Shown here one piece after another: positions 9,401-18,467 of a DNA stretch of 64,000 nt (position 1 is the first letter of the stretch; each line of letters starts with the position of its first letter). The notes under the pieces are model-generated. The model did not search any database, was not told where the DNA came from, and was given only the letters and a program-made list of their open reading frames with translations. The position numbers were made by a program, and so were the translations under genes. The DNA is from Prasinococcaceae sp. CCMP 1430 (Eukaryota > Prasinodermophyta > Palmophyllophyceae > Prasinococcales > Prasinococcaceae), in NCBI GenBank assembly GCA_013416795.1, contig RQSC01000027.1:73633-137632 (forward strand), given 5' to 3'.

Positions 9401-11480
9401 GGCCAATCAAGAGCCCAACTTCGACAACATCTTCTTTGCCATGGGGGCCCTCTTCGAGATGTCGACGTCGGAGGGCTGGCTGGACCTTATGTACAATGGG
9501 GTGGACTCCACCGAAGTCGGCAAGCAGCCCAAGCAGAACAACGCGGAGTGGGCGGTGATCTACTTTGCCGCGTTCATGCTGTCGTCATTCTTCTTCCTGC
9601 TCAACCTTTTCATCGGTATCATCATGGACAACTTCGCGCAGCTGCGCGAGGCGAATTCGATGACCTCGCTCTTCATGTCAGAGCGCCAGCGCATGTGGGT
9701 CGAGGTCAACGAGAAGCTCGCCAAGGCCAAGCTCGTGCGCCGCGTGGACCGTCCGAGCAATTGGCGGCGCTCGATCTACGATTTGGTGCAGTCGCCAGTC
9801 TTCGAGAACGCCGTGCTGCTTGCGATCTTGCTCAACGTGGTCTTCATGGCCACCTCGCACTCGTACGAGCCAGAGTACTGGGCCGAGGTGGTCGAGGTTG
9901 CCAATCGCATCTTCACGTGGTTCTTCTTTATTGAGATGGTGCTCAAGCTGATCGGCCTCCTGCCGCAGAACTACGTGAGAGACGGCTGGAACAACTTCGA
10001 CGGTGTGGTGGTCGTGGTGTCGCTGGTGGGCGAGTTCACGGAAGTGGGCGCCGGCGCCAACGTGCTGCGCATCTTCCGTCTCGCGCGCGCACTGCGGCTG
10101 GTGAAGCGCTTCAAGAGCCTGATGATCCTCTTCCAGACGTTGCTGCAGGCTCTGCCTATCCTCATGAACGTTGGTGGCCTGCTCTTCCTGCTGCTGTTCG
10201 TCTTTGCGGTGCTGGGTGTGCAGCTCTTTGGCAAGGTCAACTCGGACCAGGAGTTCCTAAACGCGGACGCCAACTTCAGCAACTTCGGACAGGCGATATC
10301 GCTGCTGTTCCGCATGGCTACTGGCGAGGCGTGGAACGGCGTCATGCGCGATGTCATGACGCAGCCCGATGACGGGGTGTGCTCAAAGGAGGCGGGAGAT
10401 TGCGGCGTGCTCGCGGCGCCCGTGTACTTCTTCGCGTTCGTGATCTCGGGGTCGTTCGTGCTCCTTAATCTGTTCCTGGCCGTGGTGCTCGAGAACTACG
10501 ACAATGTCAAGGAGTCGAAGAGGCACGACGACCAAGAACAGGACGGCACTGCGGTGACCAACGACGACATCGACGACTTCAACAAGAGGTGGGCCTTGTT
10601 CGACAAGGACGCCACCGGATGGATCTTGGTGGCTGACCTCGACAGGCTCCTGCTCAACCTGCCGCCCCCGCTCGGCATCCTCGGGATGGACAACAGTGAT
10701 CGTACCAAGCTGTCCGGCGGCCAGCTGCTGAGCCTGCAGAGCAACCTCAAGATCAACGTGTACGTCTATCCGGCCACCGGCGAGATGTACTGCTCCTACT
10801 CGGACGTCCTGCAGAAGCTCACCATGTACTCCTTCGGTCTCACCGTGGACGACCTGCCTGCGCAGGTGCTCGAAATGCTCAAAAAGGAGCAGGATGCCAC
10901 GCGCAAAAAGACCACGCGCAAGCTCGTGCAGAAGAAGGAGGCCGACTCGAAGCGCGACCTCGACGTGATCCGCCAGCGCGCCCGCGGCCTCGAGCGCATG
11001 ATGACCACCAAGAGCAACAACAGCGACGCGTCGATGACGGGCGCGAGCAGTGCGTCCTCGTTCGCGTTGACGCGCTCGGCTTCTTCGATCAGTCTGAAGG
11101 CAGCAGCCGCCGCGGGTCACAACTTCACGGAGGAAGAGATGAAGGCCATCGCGCTCGCGCAGACCTTCAGCAGCAGCTCGCGCTCGCACACGGGCAACAA
11201 GGGGGAGGTCTCCCCCGAGATCAAGAGGATCATGAACGAGGTGCAGTCGACGCTCGCCGCCGACCCACTGGAGAAGGTGTCGCCGCACGAGCTGGTGCTG
11301 TGCAGGTACACGACGCAGCACGTCACTGCGACCTCGCTCATAAAGGCGTACGTTGGCGGCTGGATCAAGCGGCGGATGAACACCGAGCACCTCCAGATGC
11401 TTGAGAACAGCCAGATGCTCGAGGGCCTTGGCAAGGGCCTGGACCAGCTCGGCTTCGTGCTCAACCGGATCGAGGTCTGA
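6402..11480 (+). CDS. Four-domain voltage-gated Ca2+ channel alpha-1 subunit
   Basis: A single intronless frame of 1692 residues with four repeats of six transmembrane segments, the layout of animal Cav/Nav channels and algal CAV proteins. Charged S4 helices are clear: FRVLRPLRT near residue 160, FRILRVMK near 530, VRVLRVLRPLR near 910 and FRLARALRLVKR near 1223. The pore loops carry TLETW (near 314), TGEDW (near 630), TSEGW (near 1020) and TGEAW (near 1306). All four filter positions are glutamate, the EEEE signature of calcium selectivity. After repeat IV there is an EF-hand-like segment (WALFDKDATGWI, near 1398) and an IQ-like helix near 1640-1655. The II-III linker is acidic. Expected in the plasma or flagellar membrane. 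The start is the first ATG before the hydrophilic N-terminus. Confidence 0.95.
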   Translation: MSGEAEGGSAAQDAPPSTLEVESGQQGMAGKGSGEEVADTFQEKSLFMGKNHWLRAVAIRVVCHRMFEGVTTGIILLNCILLTLYRPKEDFDSKWNSTLDDIDKFFLAAFTVELLLNVIAMGAWRYVTDAWNFLDFVVVASGYAELGLGPGSSVSALRTFRVLRPLRTINSLPGLKLLVNTILGALPLMGNVLVLWVYLFLVFGILGTQMFGGELDKHCVPLTEAGMAAVAALPSNYTYHEQQQYVEELFYAGAVPRVLDYSNATEYDYCTVGADLGWNGHYCQDTEACIHLEDPDFGKTSFNNLLWSMLTVFVVVTLETWTTIMYATMRTTSGWALIFFYLVVFLGSFFMVNLALAVIADIYEENVEEYKEATLQEHLKLVALHEAEEKKRKLRVLRRNRSARFDLQKQLNSEEAKRSPFQQMLVSLRAKCAAIYDTASFTHATTALILGNTLVLSMEYHNMPQNYAKGLEVTNEVLTWLFVAEMLLKLVALGLKGYWKDSFNKFDTVVNIVSVIELYATSNGSLSALRAFRILRVMKIAGTSQSLKLFIETLSKTIVELGNFALIVALISFIFALLGMQTFGDLFHFEVCESAANPETGVEVVVCEIDSPRSNFDTLLWAFVTVLQIFTGEDWNSVMYSGMRAKGDAASLYFVFLVIIGNYIVMNLFIAILLSSFSSHREERYDAVGVMPTIEGGQSVAFSDYSETSGNGVSVEANETADVAAQAPADSSEGEDGDEKVAKAEVENDAAFEDAVSVLKAQNEEKDEEKDDAAATMEKPNELRPLEDFTLNSFFVFSPESSVRRACYKLIAHPLFDNIILTCIMASSIIMATENPGLEDNQTFQDVVKVMDIIFTTIFAAEMVLKVTALGFYGEPGAYVTSGWNVLDALIVMVSVLSLALSKLDLEWVRAVRVLRVLRPLRMISRIPELRVVVNALLASFPGLGNVLLVMALNWVIFGILGMSLFMGKFYRCNDDAAAGVEECVGTYVDKFGFEQEREWANQEPNFDNIFFAMGALFEMSTSEGWLDLMYNGVDSTEVGKQPKQNNAEWAVIYFAAFMLSSFFFLLNLFIGIIMDNFAQLREANSMTSLFMSERQRMWVEVNEKLAKAKLVRRVDRPSNWRRSIYDLVQSPVFENAVLLAILLNVVFMATSHSYEPEYWAEVVEVANRIFTWFFFIEMVLKLIGLLPQNYVRDGWNNFDGVVVVVSLVGEFTEVGAGANVLRIFRLARALRLVKRFKSLMILFQTLLQALPILMNVGGLLFLLLFVFAVLGVQLFGKVNSDQEFLNADANFSNFGQAISLLFRMATGEAWNGVMRDVMTQPDDGVCSKEAGDCGVLAAPVYFFAFVISGSFVLLNLFLAVVLENYDNVKESKRHDDQEQDGTAVTNDDIDDFNKRWALFDKDATGWILVADLDRLLLNLPPPLGILGMDNSDRTKLSGGQLLSLQSNLKINVYVYPATGEMYCSYSDVLQKLTMYSFGLTVDDLPAQVLEMLKKEQDATRKKTTRKLVQKKEADSKRDLDVIRQRARGLERMMTTKSNNSDASMTGASSASSFALTRSASSISLKAAAAAGHNFTEEEMKAIALAQTFSSSSRSHTGNKGEVSPEIKRIMNEVQSTLAADPLEKVSPHELVLCRYTTQHVTATSLIKAYVGGWIKRRMNTEHLQMLENSQMLEGLGKGLDQLGFVLNRIEV

Positions 11481-12876
11481 GTGGGGTCGCGACGTGTATG
11501 TACTGTATCCGAGCGTTGTACGCGGTGCCCCGCGCGGCGCTCGCCCGGCAATTAATTTCGGTCCCCATGCTCGACCCTTCTCCCCCGCGGCCGCCGCCGA
11601 TCGCGCGCGCCGCCAGGCGCGCGCGCGCGTGGCGTCCCGCGGAGCTTGGCGTGCCTAACCAAGGCTGCGCGCCGCGAAGCGGGAGGGGCGACCGCCTCAG
11701 GGCGGTCCCCCCTCCCGCACAGCGCCCGTCACCGCACCGCGGAGGCGCGTGGCGCAGTGTTCGAATAGCCGCGGGCGGTCTTTTTTTTTGTGCCGGCTTC
11801 AAGATTCCATACAGTAAATAAAAAAAAGGGGAAAAAAGAGTCAAAAAGAAGAGTCACACTTTCCCGTGGGGAGTGTGCGGCCAGGCCCGGGGCGATCGGC
11901 ATCGAATCGCCCGCGCCCGACCACGTGCGCCCCCCCACGTGCTCGGGTGTCACAAAGTCACAAAGCCTAAAGAGTAAAGACACACAGATTCACATTGATG
12001 AAGACTCCGTCGCGGCGAACCTCGCTGCGATCAGCCAGTCGGTCGGTGGGTCGGTGAATTGGAGGTGGGTCTCCGATCAATCCACGCTCGTGGGGCTCTG
12101 CGCGGCGCACCGACGCGGGCGACGCGCGCCCGCGGACCCTGCGTTCGTTCCGGTGCGGGCGCGCGCGCGCGCGGGCGCGTGATTCGTGTTTGCATATACC
12201 GACGTGTGTGGCCCGCGCTGCCGCCGAAATATCTCGCGTTCGCCGGATCGGGGTCCGTCCGGATCATTTGCGCGGCTCCGCACCGGGACGGTTGCGCTGA
12301 CTGCATGCAGCACTTTTTTTTTGGGGGNNNNNNNNNNNNNNNNNNNNNNNNNNNNNNNNNNNNNNNNNNNNNNNNNNNNNNNNNNNNNNNNNNNNNNNNN
12401 NNNNNNNNNNNNNNNNNNNNNNNNNNNNNNNNNNNNNNNNNNNNNNNNNNNNNNNNNNNNNNNNNNNGCGCGAAAGCGGCCGGCGAGGCGCGTGACCGCC
12501 GCCGCGGGCGCGCACCCTCGCCCGGGTCAGGGGCCGCGGCGCGCAGTGCAGTGCCGCAGCGTGGACGGTTATCGCTGTTTCTCATGTTACAGGTGTGCAT
12601 GTGCGAGTGTTTGGGCCCGAAGGAGGAGGGAGACAGGGGTGTGGCGATGGGACGGGCGGGAGGGGAGACCCTGCGACCATGCGTGCGAGCATGCTCGGCG
12701 CTCTCTCCCAGGGTGGCAGGGCCACCCTCGCCCCCGCCGTCGCGCGCCCGCTGTCGACAGCCCAGCTCCGCGGATGTTTCCTGTGTATGTGTTGCTCGCG
12801 CGCCCGATCGACGAGCAGACGGGAGCGCAGCGCGCGGTTTCTACGGGGCGTTTTGCTTGCGGCGTGCAAGCTCGAC
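11481..12876. other. Convergent intergenic region with assembly gap
   Basis: About 1.4 kb between the calcium channel and AP2 gene 3' ends. A TACTGTA-containing segment follows the channel stop codon by about 20 bp. AT-rich tracts near 11780-11850 look like 3' flanking DNA. The 140-bp gap lies inside. I see no convincing gene. Confidence 0.5.
12328..12467. other. Assembly gap (140 N)
   Basis: A run of 140 undetermined bases. It is preceded by a T-run and a G-run (TTTTTTTTGGGGG), which probably stopped the assembly. Confidence 0.99.
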
Positions 12877-13990
12877 TCACTGCGCGGCTTCGAGCAGCAT
12901 GAGGAGGCCGTCCATGGGCTTGCCAGGCTCGGCCATTGAAGCAACGGGCGCGTAGATGCGAGGCTTCTGGGTGCCATCCGAGTCAGAGAGCGACACGGAG
13001 CCTTGCCGGCGGAACGCCCTGAAGCTACCGCCGGAGCTGCCCCCGCTCTTGCTGTCACTCTCTGTGGGCGTGACGGGCGCCGTCACCAACGGACTGTCGG
13101 AGCCGCCGTTCGCCGAGCGGCCAAGCGCGGCGTGCGCGAACGCCGCGGCGTTGGTGACCTGCGCCGCCTGCTCCTCCCAGCTTCTCGCGTAGCTGATCAT
13201 GCCGGGAAAGCCCGCGTAGCCCGCCGGGCCCTGGCCCTGGAGCGCCTTCGACGCCTGCTCGTACGCCGCGATGGCGCTGTGCTGGCTCTCATACTGGCCG
13301 AGCGGCACCAGCCGACCGTTCGCCTTTATCTGCGCCTTCCAGTATCCTCCCGAGAAAACGACCCCACGGAAGCGCGCCGGGCCGCCGCTGCCGGTCTGCC
13401 GCGAGCGCAAGCGCTCCTCCGAGCGGCGCAACCGCGCGACGAGCGCGTCCATCGGCTCGGCGTCGAGCGAGGCGAGCAGGTCTTTGCCGTATGAGTCGAG
13501 CTCGAGGTTTGTCACCGCGCGGCGGCCGTAGGTCTTATACGCCGCGAGGTCATATGCGGCTGCCGCTTGCAGTGGCGTGTCATGGTAGCCGAGGTAGATC
13601 AGCGTGCCGCGCACCTGTGAAGGGCGCGGGCGTGGGTGCGCCGCGGACGCGTGTGCGGCGACGCACCGACGTCAGCGCATGGCGCGCGCGAGGGGGGGAA
13701 GGGAACGCACAGCACGCACGTGCACGCGGCCAGGCTCTAATCGGATCGGATCGGCGCGGGCGGTGGGCCTAGGCCTCCCGCAGCGGGAAGCGGGGCGCAC
13801 ACAGAGCGGCGCCCCCGCAGACAGACATAGGGTTCGCCTCCGCGGCGCGCGTGCGCTTGGCGCCGCGCACCTTGATGCGGGCCTGCCACTTGCCGTGATG
13901 CGCGCACACCCCGCGAAAGCTGGGCGCGCCCGCCTTGGCGGCCTTGCCGCGGCGCGCCGCGAGGAGTCTGGGCTGCGTCGTGCGCGTCAT
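12877..13990 (-). CDS. AP2-domain protein with a second degenerate AP2-like repeat
   Basis: Two exons (13871-13990 and 12877-13614) give 285 residues. The intron splits a plant-type AP2/ERF DNA-binding domain: FRGVCAHHGKWQARIK lies on exon 1 and YLGYHDTPLQAAAAYDLAA on exon 2. A second related unit (RFRGVVFSGGYWKAQI, then LGQYESQHSAIAAYEQA) starts about 70 residues later. It lacks parts of the consensus. Double-AP2 proteins of green algae and plants are usually transcription factors, and this protein is probably nuclear. The ATG at 13990 was chosen as the nearest start in frame with exon 1; a further 5' exon cannot be excluded. Both splice junctions contain the same AGGTGCGCGGC sequence. The serine-rich C-terminus has no known domain. 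Confidence 0.75.
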
Positions 13991-14788
13991 TGTTGGCGCC
14001 AGCGCCACACGTTGCGCCCTGCGGACGTTCGGCGGCGCGGGTGCGCTCCGCGGCCGGAAAAAAGTTTGTAGGCGGCGTTCCGCGCTCGCGACGCACGGCG
14101 AGCACCCAGTCCGGCGGTCCTGTCTCCCCTTCGGCCTTCCGCGTCCCCGTCCCTCTCGGCAAGGCCCCCTTCTGCGGGAGCCGAGCGCGATCCCTACTCC
14201 GGACACCGCCGGCTTGCCGTCCCCGCCTCCCCGCGCTCTCCGCCGCGCGAGGGAGCGGGCGGTGTGGCACGCGTGAAGGGTGCCGAGGCAAGGCTCCCCA
14301 GGGACCCAGCCGCGGCCGCAGCCCCCCCCCCCCCCAGTCCCTCACGCTGAGCCTGCCCGCGTACAGTACACTGTACGAGCGTACACTGCAGGACCCTCAC
14401 TCAACTTTACCGTAAAACTACAACCGAAACCTCCGATGGATTTAAGGGGATGCGCAAAGCTGCCCAAAAAAAAGCACGCGCGAATCCGACGAGGGTCTAA
14501 ATAAAAAACCTTAAATGCGGGGTTCCGGTCGGGCGCTGCGAGCTGCGAGGCGCCGCGGCGCGCCTGCGCGGCGTGCCACACCGCGCCTCCCCCAGCCTCC
14601 CCCAGCGCCCTGGGGCGACCATGCCCTCCGAGGCCGAGGCCGAGGCGGCCGCTGCCGTGGAGCTGCTCCAGGCCGGCGGGGGAATCGGTGCGCGCGTGAG
14701 CTGGCGCGGCGCGCGCCACATCAGCGCGCGCGCGCGAAAGCGGCCGCCGGCCCGCGAAAGCGCCTGCGCGCCGACCTCGAACGTGCAA

Positions 14789-14935
14789 ACAGACCTTCGG
14801 CGAGACCGCGTGCGATTTGATTCTAGCCATCGCGGCCGCGTGCGGACAGACCTTCGGCGAGATCGCGTGCGGTTTGACGGCAGCCCGCGCGGCCGCCTGC
14901 AGAGAGACGTTCGGCGAGGCGGCGCTCGGCGCCTG
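14789..14935. repeat. 57-bp tandem repeat, about 2.6 copies
   Basis: Units start at 14789, 14846 and 14903, an exact 57-bp period. Each begins with a form of ACAGACCTTCGGCGAG. Because 57 is a multiple of three, one plus-strand frame reads a 19-residue unit with QTFGE, a short CGL-type turn and an alanine-rich stretch ending in cysteine. It may be coding or a minisatellite. Confidence 0.8.
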
Positions 14936-15510
14936 CGTACGTTTCTCGGGGCATGCGGATGCGAAGGGAGAGACGTTCCGCGGGGGGCCCACGTGCGCGC
15001 GCGTGCGTTTTGACGGCGATGCGAAGGGACGGCTCCCGCGCGTTCGGAGTGATGACGGAGAGATTCTTTTCTTTTTTTTGGGTCCGGGGTTTCCCGTTGG
15101 CGCGACGACGCCTCAAAGTTTTTAAATCGCGTCATTTCTGTGTATTTACGCTAAGAAAATAATGCGTTATATCAAATATGATTTGTAATGAGAAAAAAAA
15201 ACAAAAACCGTACGATACGTTGTAGTGAAAACCACTTCATCCCCTGGCACGGGAGCTAGGGCTTTCTCGTTGCTGCTGAATGAACCCCTTCGCGGCGGCG
15301 GCGACGACCATCGGCCGAATCCGGAATCCGGCGAAGTCCGCGTTCCCCGAGCGCGCGCGCGCGCGCCCGCGGCCCGCCGTCGCGTGCCGTTGTGATGAGC
15401 ACCTGCCTGCGCGGCCCGCGTTTGTTTGTGCGCGCGCGGGGGAGCGGGGGGGCGGCGGCGGCACGCATGCGCATGCGCGAAACCCCCACCTCTCACCGAC
15501 CGGGCGGGGC

Positions 15511-15528
15511 TTGTTGTTGTTGTTGTTG
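15511..15528. repeat. TTG microsatellite
   Basis: Six uninterrupted TTG units. Confidence 0.9.
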
Positions 15529-16078
15529 CGCCTCGATCGATGAACCTGACGAGTTGTGTGTGAAGTCTCCGGCTGTGGCTGGTTGGACGGACGCCCGCTC
15601 GCCAACCGTCCAAGCCCCAGCCAGCCGGTGGCGATGATCGGAGACGAGGTTGGTTGTCAGGTTTTCACCCACGCGAGGCTGTGTCCTCCAGGGCGCTCGA
15701 TCGATGGATACACCATCGTTGGTTCGGCAGCGCCACACAGCGCGTGCGGGGAGGCGATCGCAGGGCTGGAGGCGATCGTGGGGCGGCGCGGGCGCGGGGC
15801 CGCGGCTGGCGCGGCGGCGGCCGTGCGCTCTAGTCGCGATCGGGGGCGGCCGCACCGCGCGCGAGACTGGGCGGGCGGGCCGCGTGCCGCTGCGGAGTGC
15901 TGCGCCGCCGGCGAGGACGCGCTCGCGCGTGCGCTCGCGGCCGGGCAGGGACGAATTCCGGTCCGCACACCCCGCCCGCGCACACGCCATCGCGCAGCTG
16001 TAGCTACGCGCGCGCACGAGCGCGTACGCGCAAGCGAACACACTTGCCAGCAGCGCGCGCGTGCACGCATCGGCCGCC

Positions 16079-18229
16079 ATGATCCGCTCGTCGAGCTACA
16101 CTACCATGGGTACGACCCACAAGCGGTCCGCGAGCGCCGAAACCGGCTTTGGCGCCGGCGCGGGCGCCGGCGCGGGCAACGGCGGTGCGAGCATGGGTGG
16201 ACCAGGCGGGAGCGCCAGCGGCGGCGTGCCAACGACGACAGCGAGCGCCTCTATGACGTCAATGGGCCGCCACTCCCGCACCAGTAGCTACGCCAACTAC
16301 GACAGCTTCGAGGTGGCGCCCGTGCGCGCGCCGGGGCTCAAGCACTCTGGGATGTGCGTGGTACACTTGCACGCACACGTGCGCACACGCGCACATTTGC
16401 GCGCATGCGAACGCGCGCACGCGTGCACGCGCGCGTCCACACGCACCTGCGCTCGTGCGCGTGCGCGCGCGCCCACGCTGACGCACATACGCCCGCGCGC
16501 CCGCAGTGCCATGAGCTCGCGCTCGGCGCACGCGGGGCGCCTGCGTTTCGCAAAGGGCGACCGTGGATGGCATGTCGCGCTCAGTCGCAACAGATGGGGG
16601 CTGGTCTTCCTGGCGGTGCAAGCGGTGCTTCTCATGCTGCTGGCAGCGCGTTATTTTGGAGGGGAGGGCGCCGGGGGGGGAGGCGTCCCCAGCGGCGCCT
16701 CATCGCCATCGCGAGGCACGGAGATCTCGGCGGCGGCGCGTGCGGCGCGGTCGCAACAGCACGCCGAGGCGCTTCAGGCACAGAGCGAGCGCGTCGCCGA
16801 GCGCCGGCGCGCGCGCGCCGAGGCGGCCGCGGCGGAGGAGGCGGGTGCACAGGCGCGGGTGGAGGCCAACGCTGCGAGTGCGCAGGTGGAAGAAGAGGCG
16901 AAGAGGAGCTCGCAGACGCAGGAGGCGGGCAAGGCGCAGAGGGTGGAGGCCTCCCCGACAGTGGGCCCCGAGATAGTGGATGCCAAGCGCACGGCCACCA
17001 AGGCCGCTGCGGCTGCCGCGACGCTCTCGGGCGCTGCCAGGCACTCCGACCCGGGGCGGGCGTACGCGTACCCACACATGGCCGAGGCGCCCGTGTTCGG
17101 CGAAACCCGCAAGTTCCTGGTGTACCAGCCCCAGTTTGGCATGGGCAACCAGCTCTTGGCACTCAAGAGCGCCGTCGCCATGGCCACCGTGCTCGACCGC
17201 TGGTTGGTTGTGCCGCATTACCACTCGAACAACGCGCACGGCAAGTACGTACCTTTTGAGGACATTTTCGACTGGGACAAGTTCCAAGAAATGGTCCCGC
17301 GGTCGCTGCCCATGGATGAGTTCCTGGCGCTCGGCGTCCGCCCGACGCGGCTATTTGACATGTTGCTGCCCCTCAAGACTGTGCACCAGCACTTCGATTA
17401 CTTCACCGACCTGCGCGTGTTCGGCGACGCTCGGCAGCTGAACGAGTCCATCAGCCGCGTCGATGCCAACGGCGTAGAGCACCACATCAAGCTCAGCGAC
17501 GAGGATGTGAGACGCAAGTACGGCGTGATGGAGGACCAGGTGCTGGCGTTCAGCACGACCTACAAGATGTTCTCGCACTTCTCGGACGGCAGACTGACGC
17601 GTAGTGTGGCGAACTCCTGGTCGCAGTCGATCATTCCGGCGCCGCGTGTGCGCGCAGCCGCCGAGGCCGCCGTGGCCGTCCTGCGAGGCCCGAGCGGCGA
17701 CGGCAAATTCTCCTGCGCCCACGTGCGCCGCACTGACTTCAACGAGCTGTGCAACGTCGCCGATTCGGGCTGGCTTGCCAGCCTCAGCAGCCGAGGTTAC
17801 ATCTGCTGGCCCACCATGGAGGAAATCGTGGATCAGCTGCAGGTGCTAGGCGCCGAGCGCGTCTTCGTGGCTTCAGACGCGCCGCAGGAGGTACGCGCAC
17901 ACGCGGGCTTCGTGGGGGCCTTCGACGCGGCGTACGGCGACGACTTTGCACACCTCCTCAGCGGGGGTGTTGCCGACGCCGCCATGCCGCTCATGGAGGT
18001 CGAGGTATGCTCGCACGCCGACACGCTGGTGGTCAACCGATACTCGACCTTCAGCCTTTTCATGGCGCACTCGCGGCACATCAGGAAGCCGTCCACGTCG
18101 TCGGAGTTCTGGATGCGCACGGACGTCATGAAGAAAGTGCAGGCCGCGCAGGAGAATATTCAACGCAAGAAGCAGGAGGACAATGAGGCCAAGGCGGACG
18201 CGCAGGCGGAGATGCGCAGGCGGCTATGA
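16079..18229 (+). CDS. Type II membrane O-fucosyltransferase-like glycosyltransferase
   Basis: The frame starts at an ATG in strong context (GCCGCCATG). A stop-free stretch at 16354-16506 has a GTGCGT donor, a CCGCAG acceptor and CA/GC-rich repeats, so I treat it as a 153-bp intron, leaving 665 residues. A glycine- and serine-rich cytoplasmic tail precedes a single membrane anchor (FLAVQAVLLMLLAARYF, about residues 122-140). A charged coiled-coil stem follows. The lumenal domain has GMGNQLLALKSAVA near 302 and HVRRTDF near 496, the sugar-nucleotide and arginine motifs of GDP-fucose protein O-fucosyltransferase-type families, and ends with NRYSTFSLFMAHSR. It probably acts in the Golgi or ER. 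Donor and acceptor are not predictable, and related clades may use other sugars. Confidence 0.8.
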   Translation: MIRSSSYTTMGTTHKRSASAETGFGAGAGAGAGNGGASMGGPGGSASGGVPTTTASASMTSMGRHSRTSSYANYDSFEVAPVRAPGLKHSGMCVVHLHAHVRTRAHLRACERAHACTRASTRTCARARARAPTLTHIRPRARSAMSSRSAHAGRLRFAKGDRGWHVALSRNRWGLVFLAVQAVLLMLLAARYFGGEGAGGGGVPSGASSPSRGTEISAAARAARSQQHAEALQAQSERVAERRRARAEAAAAEEAGAQARVEANAASAQVEEEAKRSSQTQEAGKAQRVEASPTVGPEIVDAKRTATKAAAAAATLSGAARHSDPGRAYAYPHMAEAPVFGETRKFLVYQPQFGMGNQLLALKSAVAMATVLDRWLVVPHYHSNNAHGKYVPFEDIFDWDKFQEMVPRSLPMDEFLALGVRPTRLFDMLLPLKTVHQHFDYFTDLRVFGDARQLNESISRVDANGVEHHIKLSDEDVRRKYGVMEDQVLAFSTTYKMFSHFSDGRLTRSVANSWSQSIIPAPRVRAAAEAAVAVLRGPSGDGKFSCAHVRRTDFNELCNVADSGWLASLSSRGYICWPTMEEIVDQLQVLGAERVFVASDAPQEVRAHAGFVGAFDAAYGDDFAHLLSGGVADAAMPLMEVEVCSHADTLVVNRYSTFSLFMAHSRHIRKPSTSSEFWMRTDVMKKVQAAQENIQRKKQEDNEAKADAQAEMRRRL

Positions 18230-18467
18230 GCGCGCGCGCGCGCGCGCGCGCAGTTGGGCGCGCGCGGCTGGCGCTCGTGGGGTCGCGTATGGTGCGGCGC
18301 GCGCTATAATTTCGTGCTTCGTGCCCCAACGTGTATGAAAGCCCGCCCGGTCGGACTGCGATCACTGCGCGCTGCCCCGCGCGCTGGCATTTCTCAGTCA
18401 CTACTGTTTGTCCGGACTTGATCGCTCTGCGCCGCCACAGCCAGCTGGCACGCCCCAGTGGCCGCCA

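Larger units (their letters stand above)
13991..16078. other. Two-kilobase spacer upstream of the fucosyltransferase-like gene
   Basis: No recognisable gene. It contains an inverted GTACAGT..ACTGTAC at 14361-14376, a 57-bp tandem repeat, a TTG microsatellite at 15511-15528 and an AT-rich patch near 15115-15235. An ATG at about 14620 in good context opens a 23-codon acidic frame that ends at a GTGCGC donor-like site, so an unrecognised spliced gene covering the 57-bp repeats is possible. Confidence 0.4.

Noticed and set aside
15600-15680. Third copy of the HisRS intron element near AGCCAGCCGGTGGCGATGATCGG
   Set aside because: Only the CCACCGGCT core matches on the reverse strand; the flanks do not align.
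16354-16506. Histidine- and arginine-rich segment as a metal-binding domain of the fucosyltransferase-like protein
   Set aside because: It has intron ends and dinucleotide-repeat composition, so splicing out is more likely.
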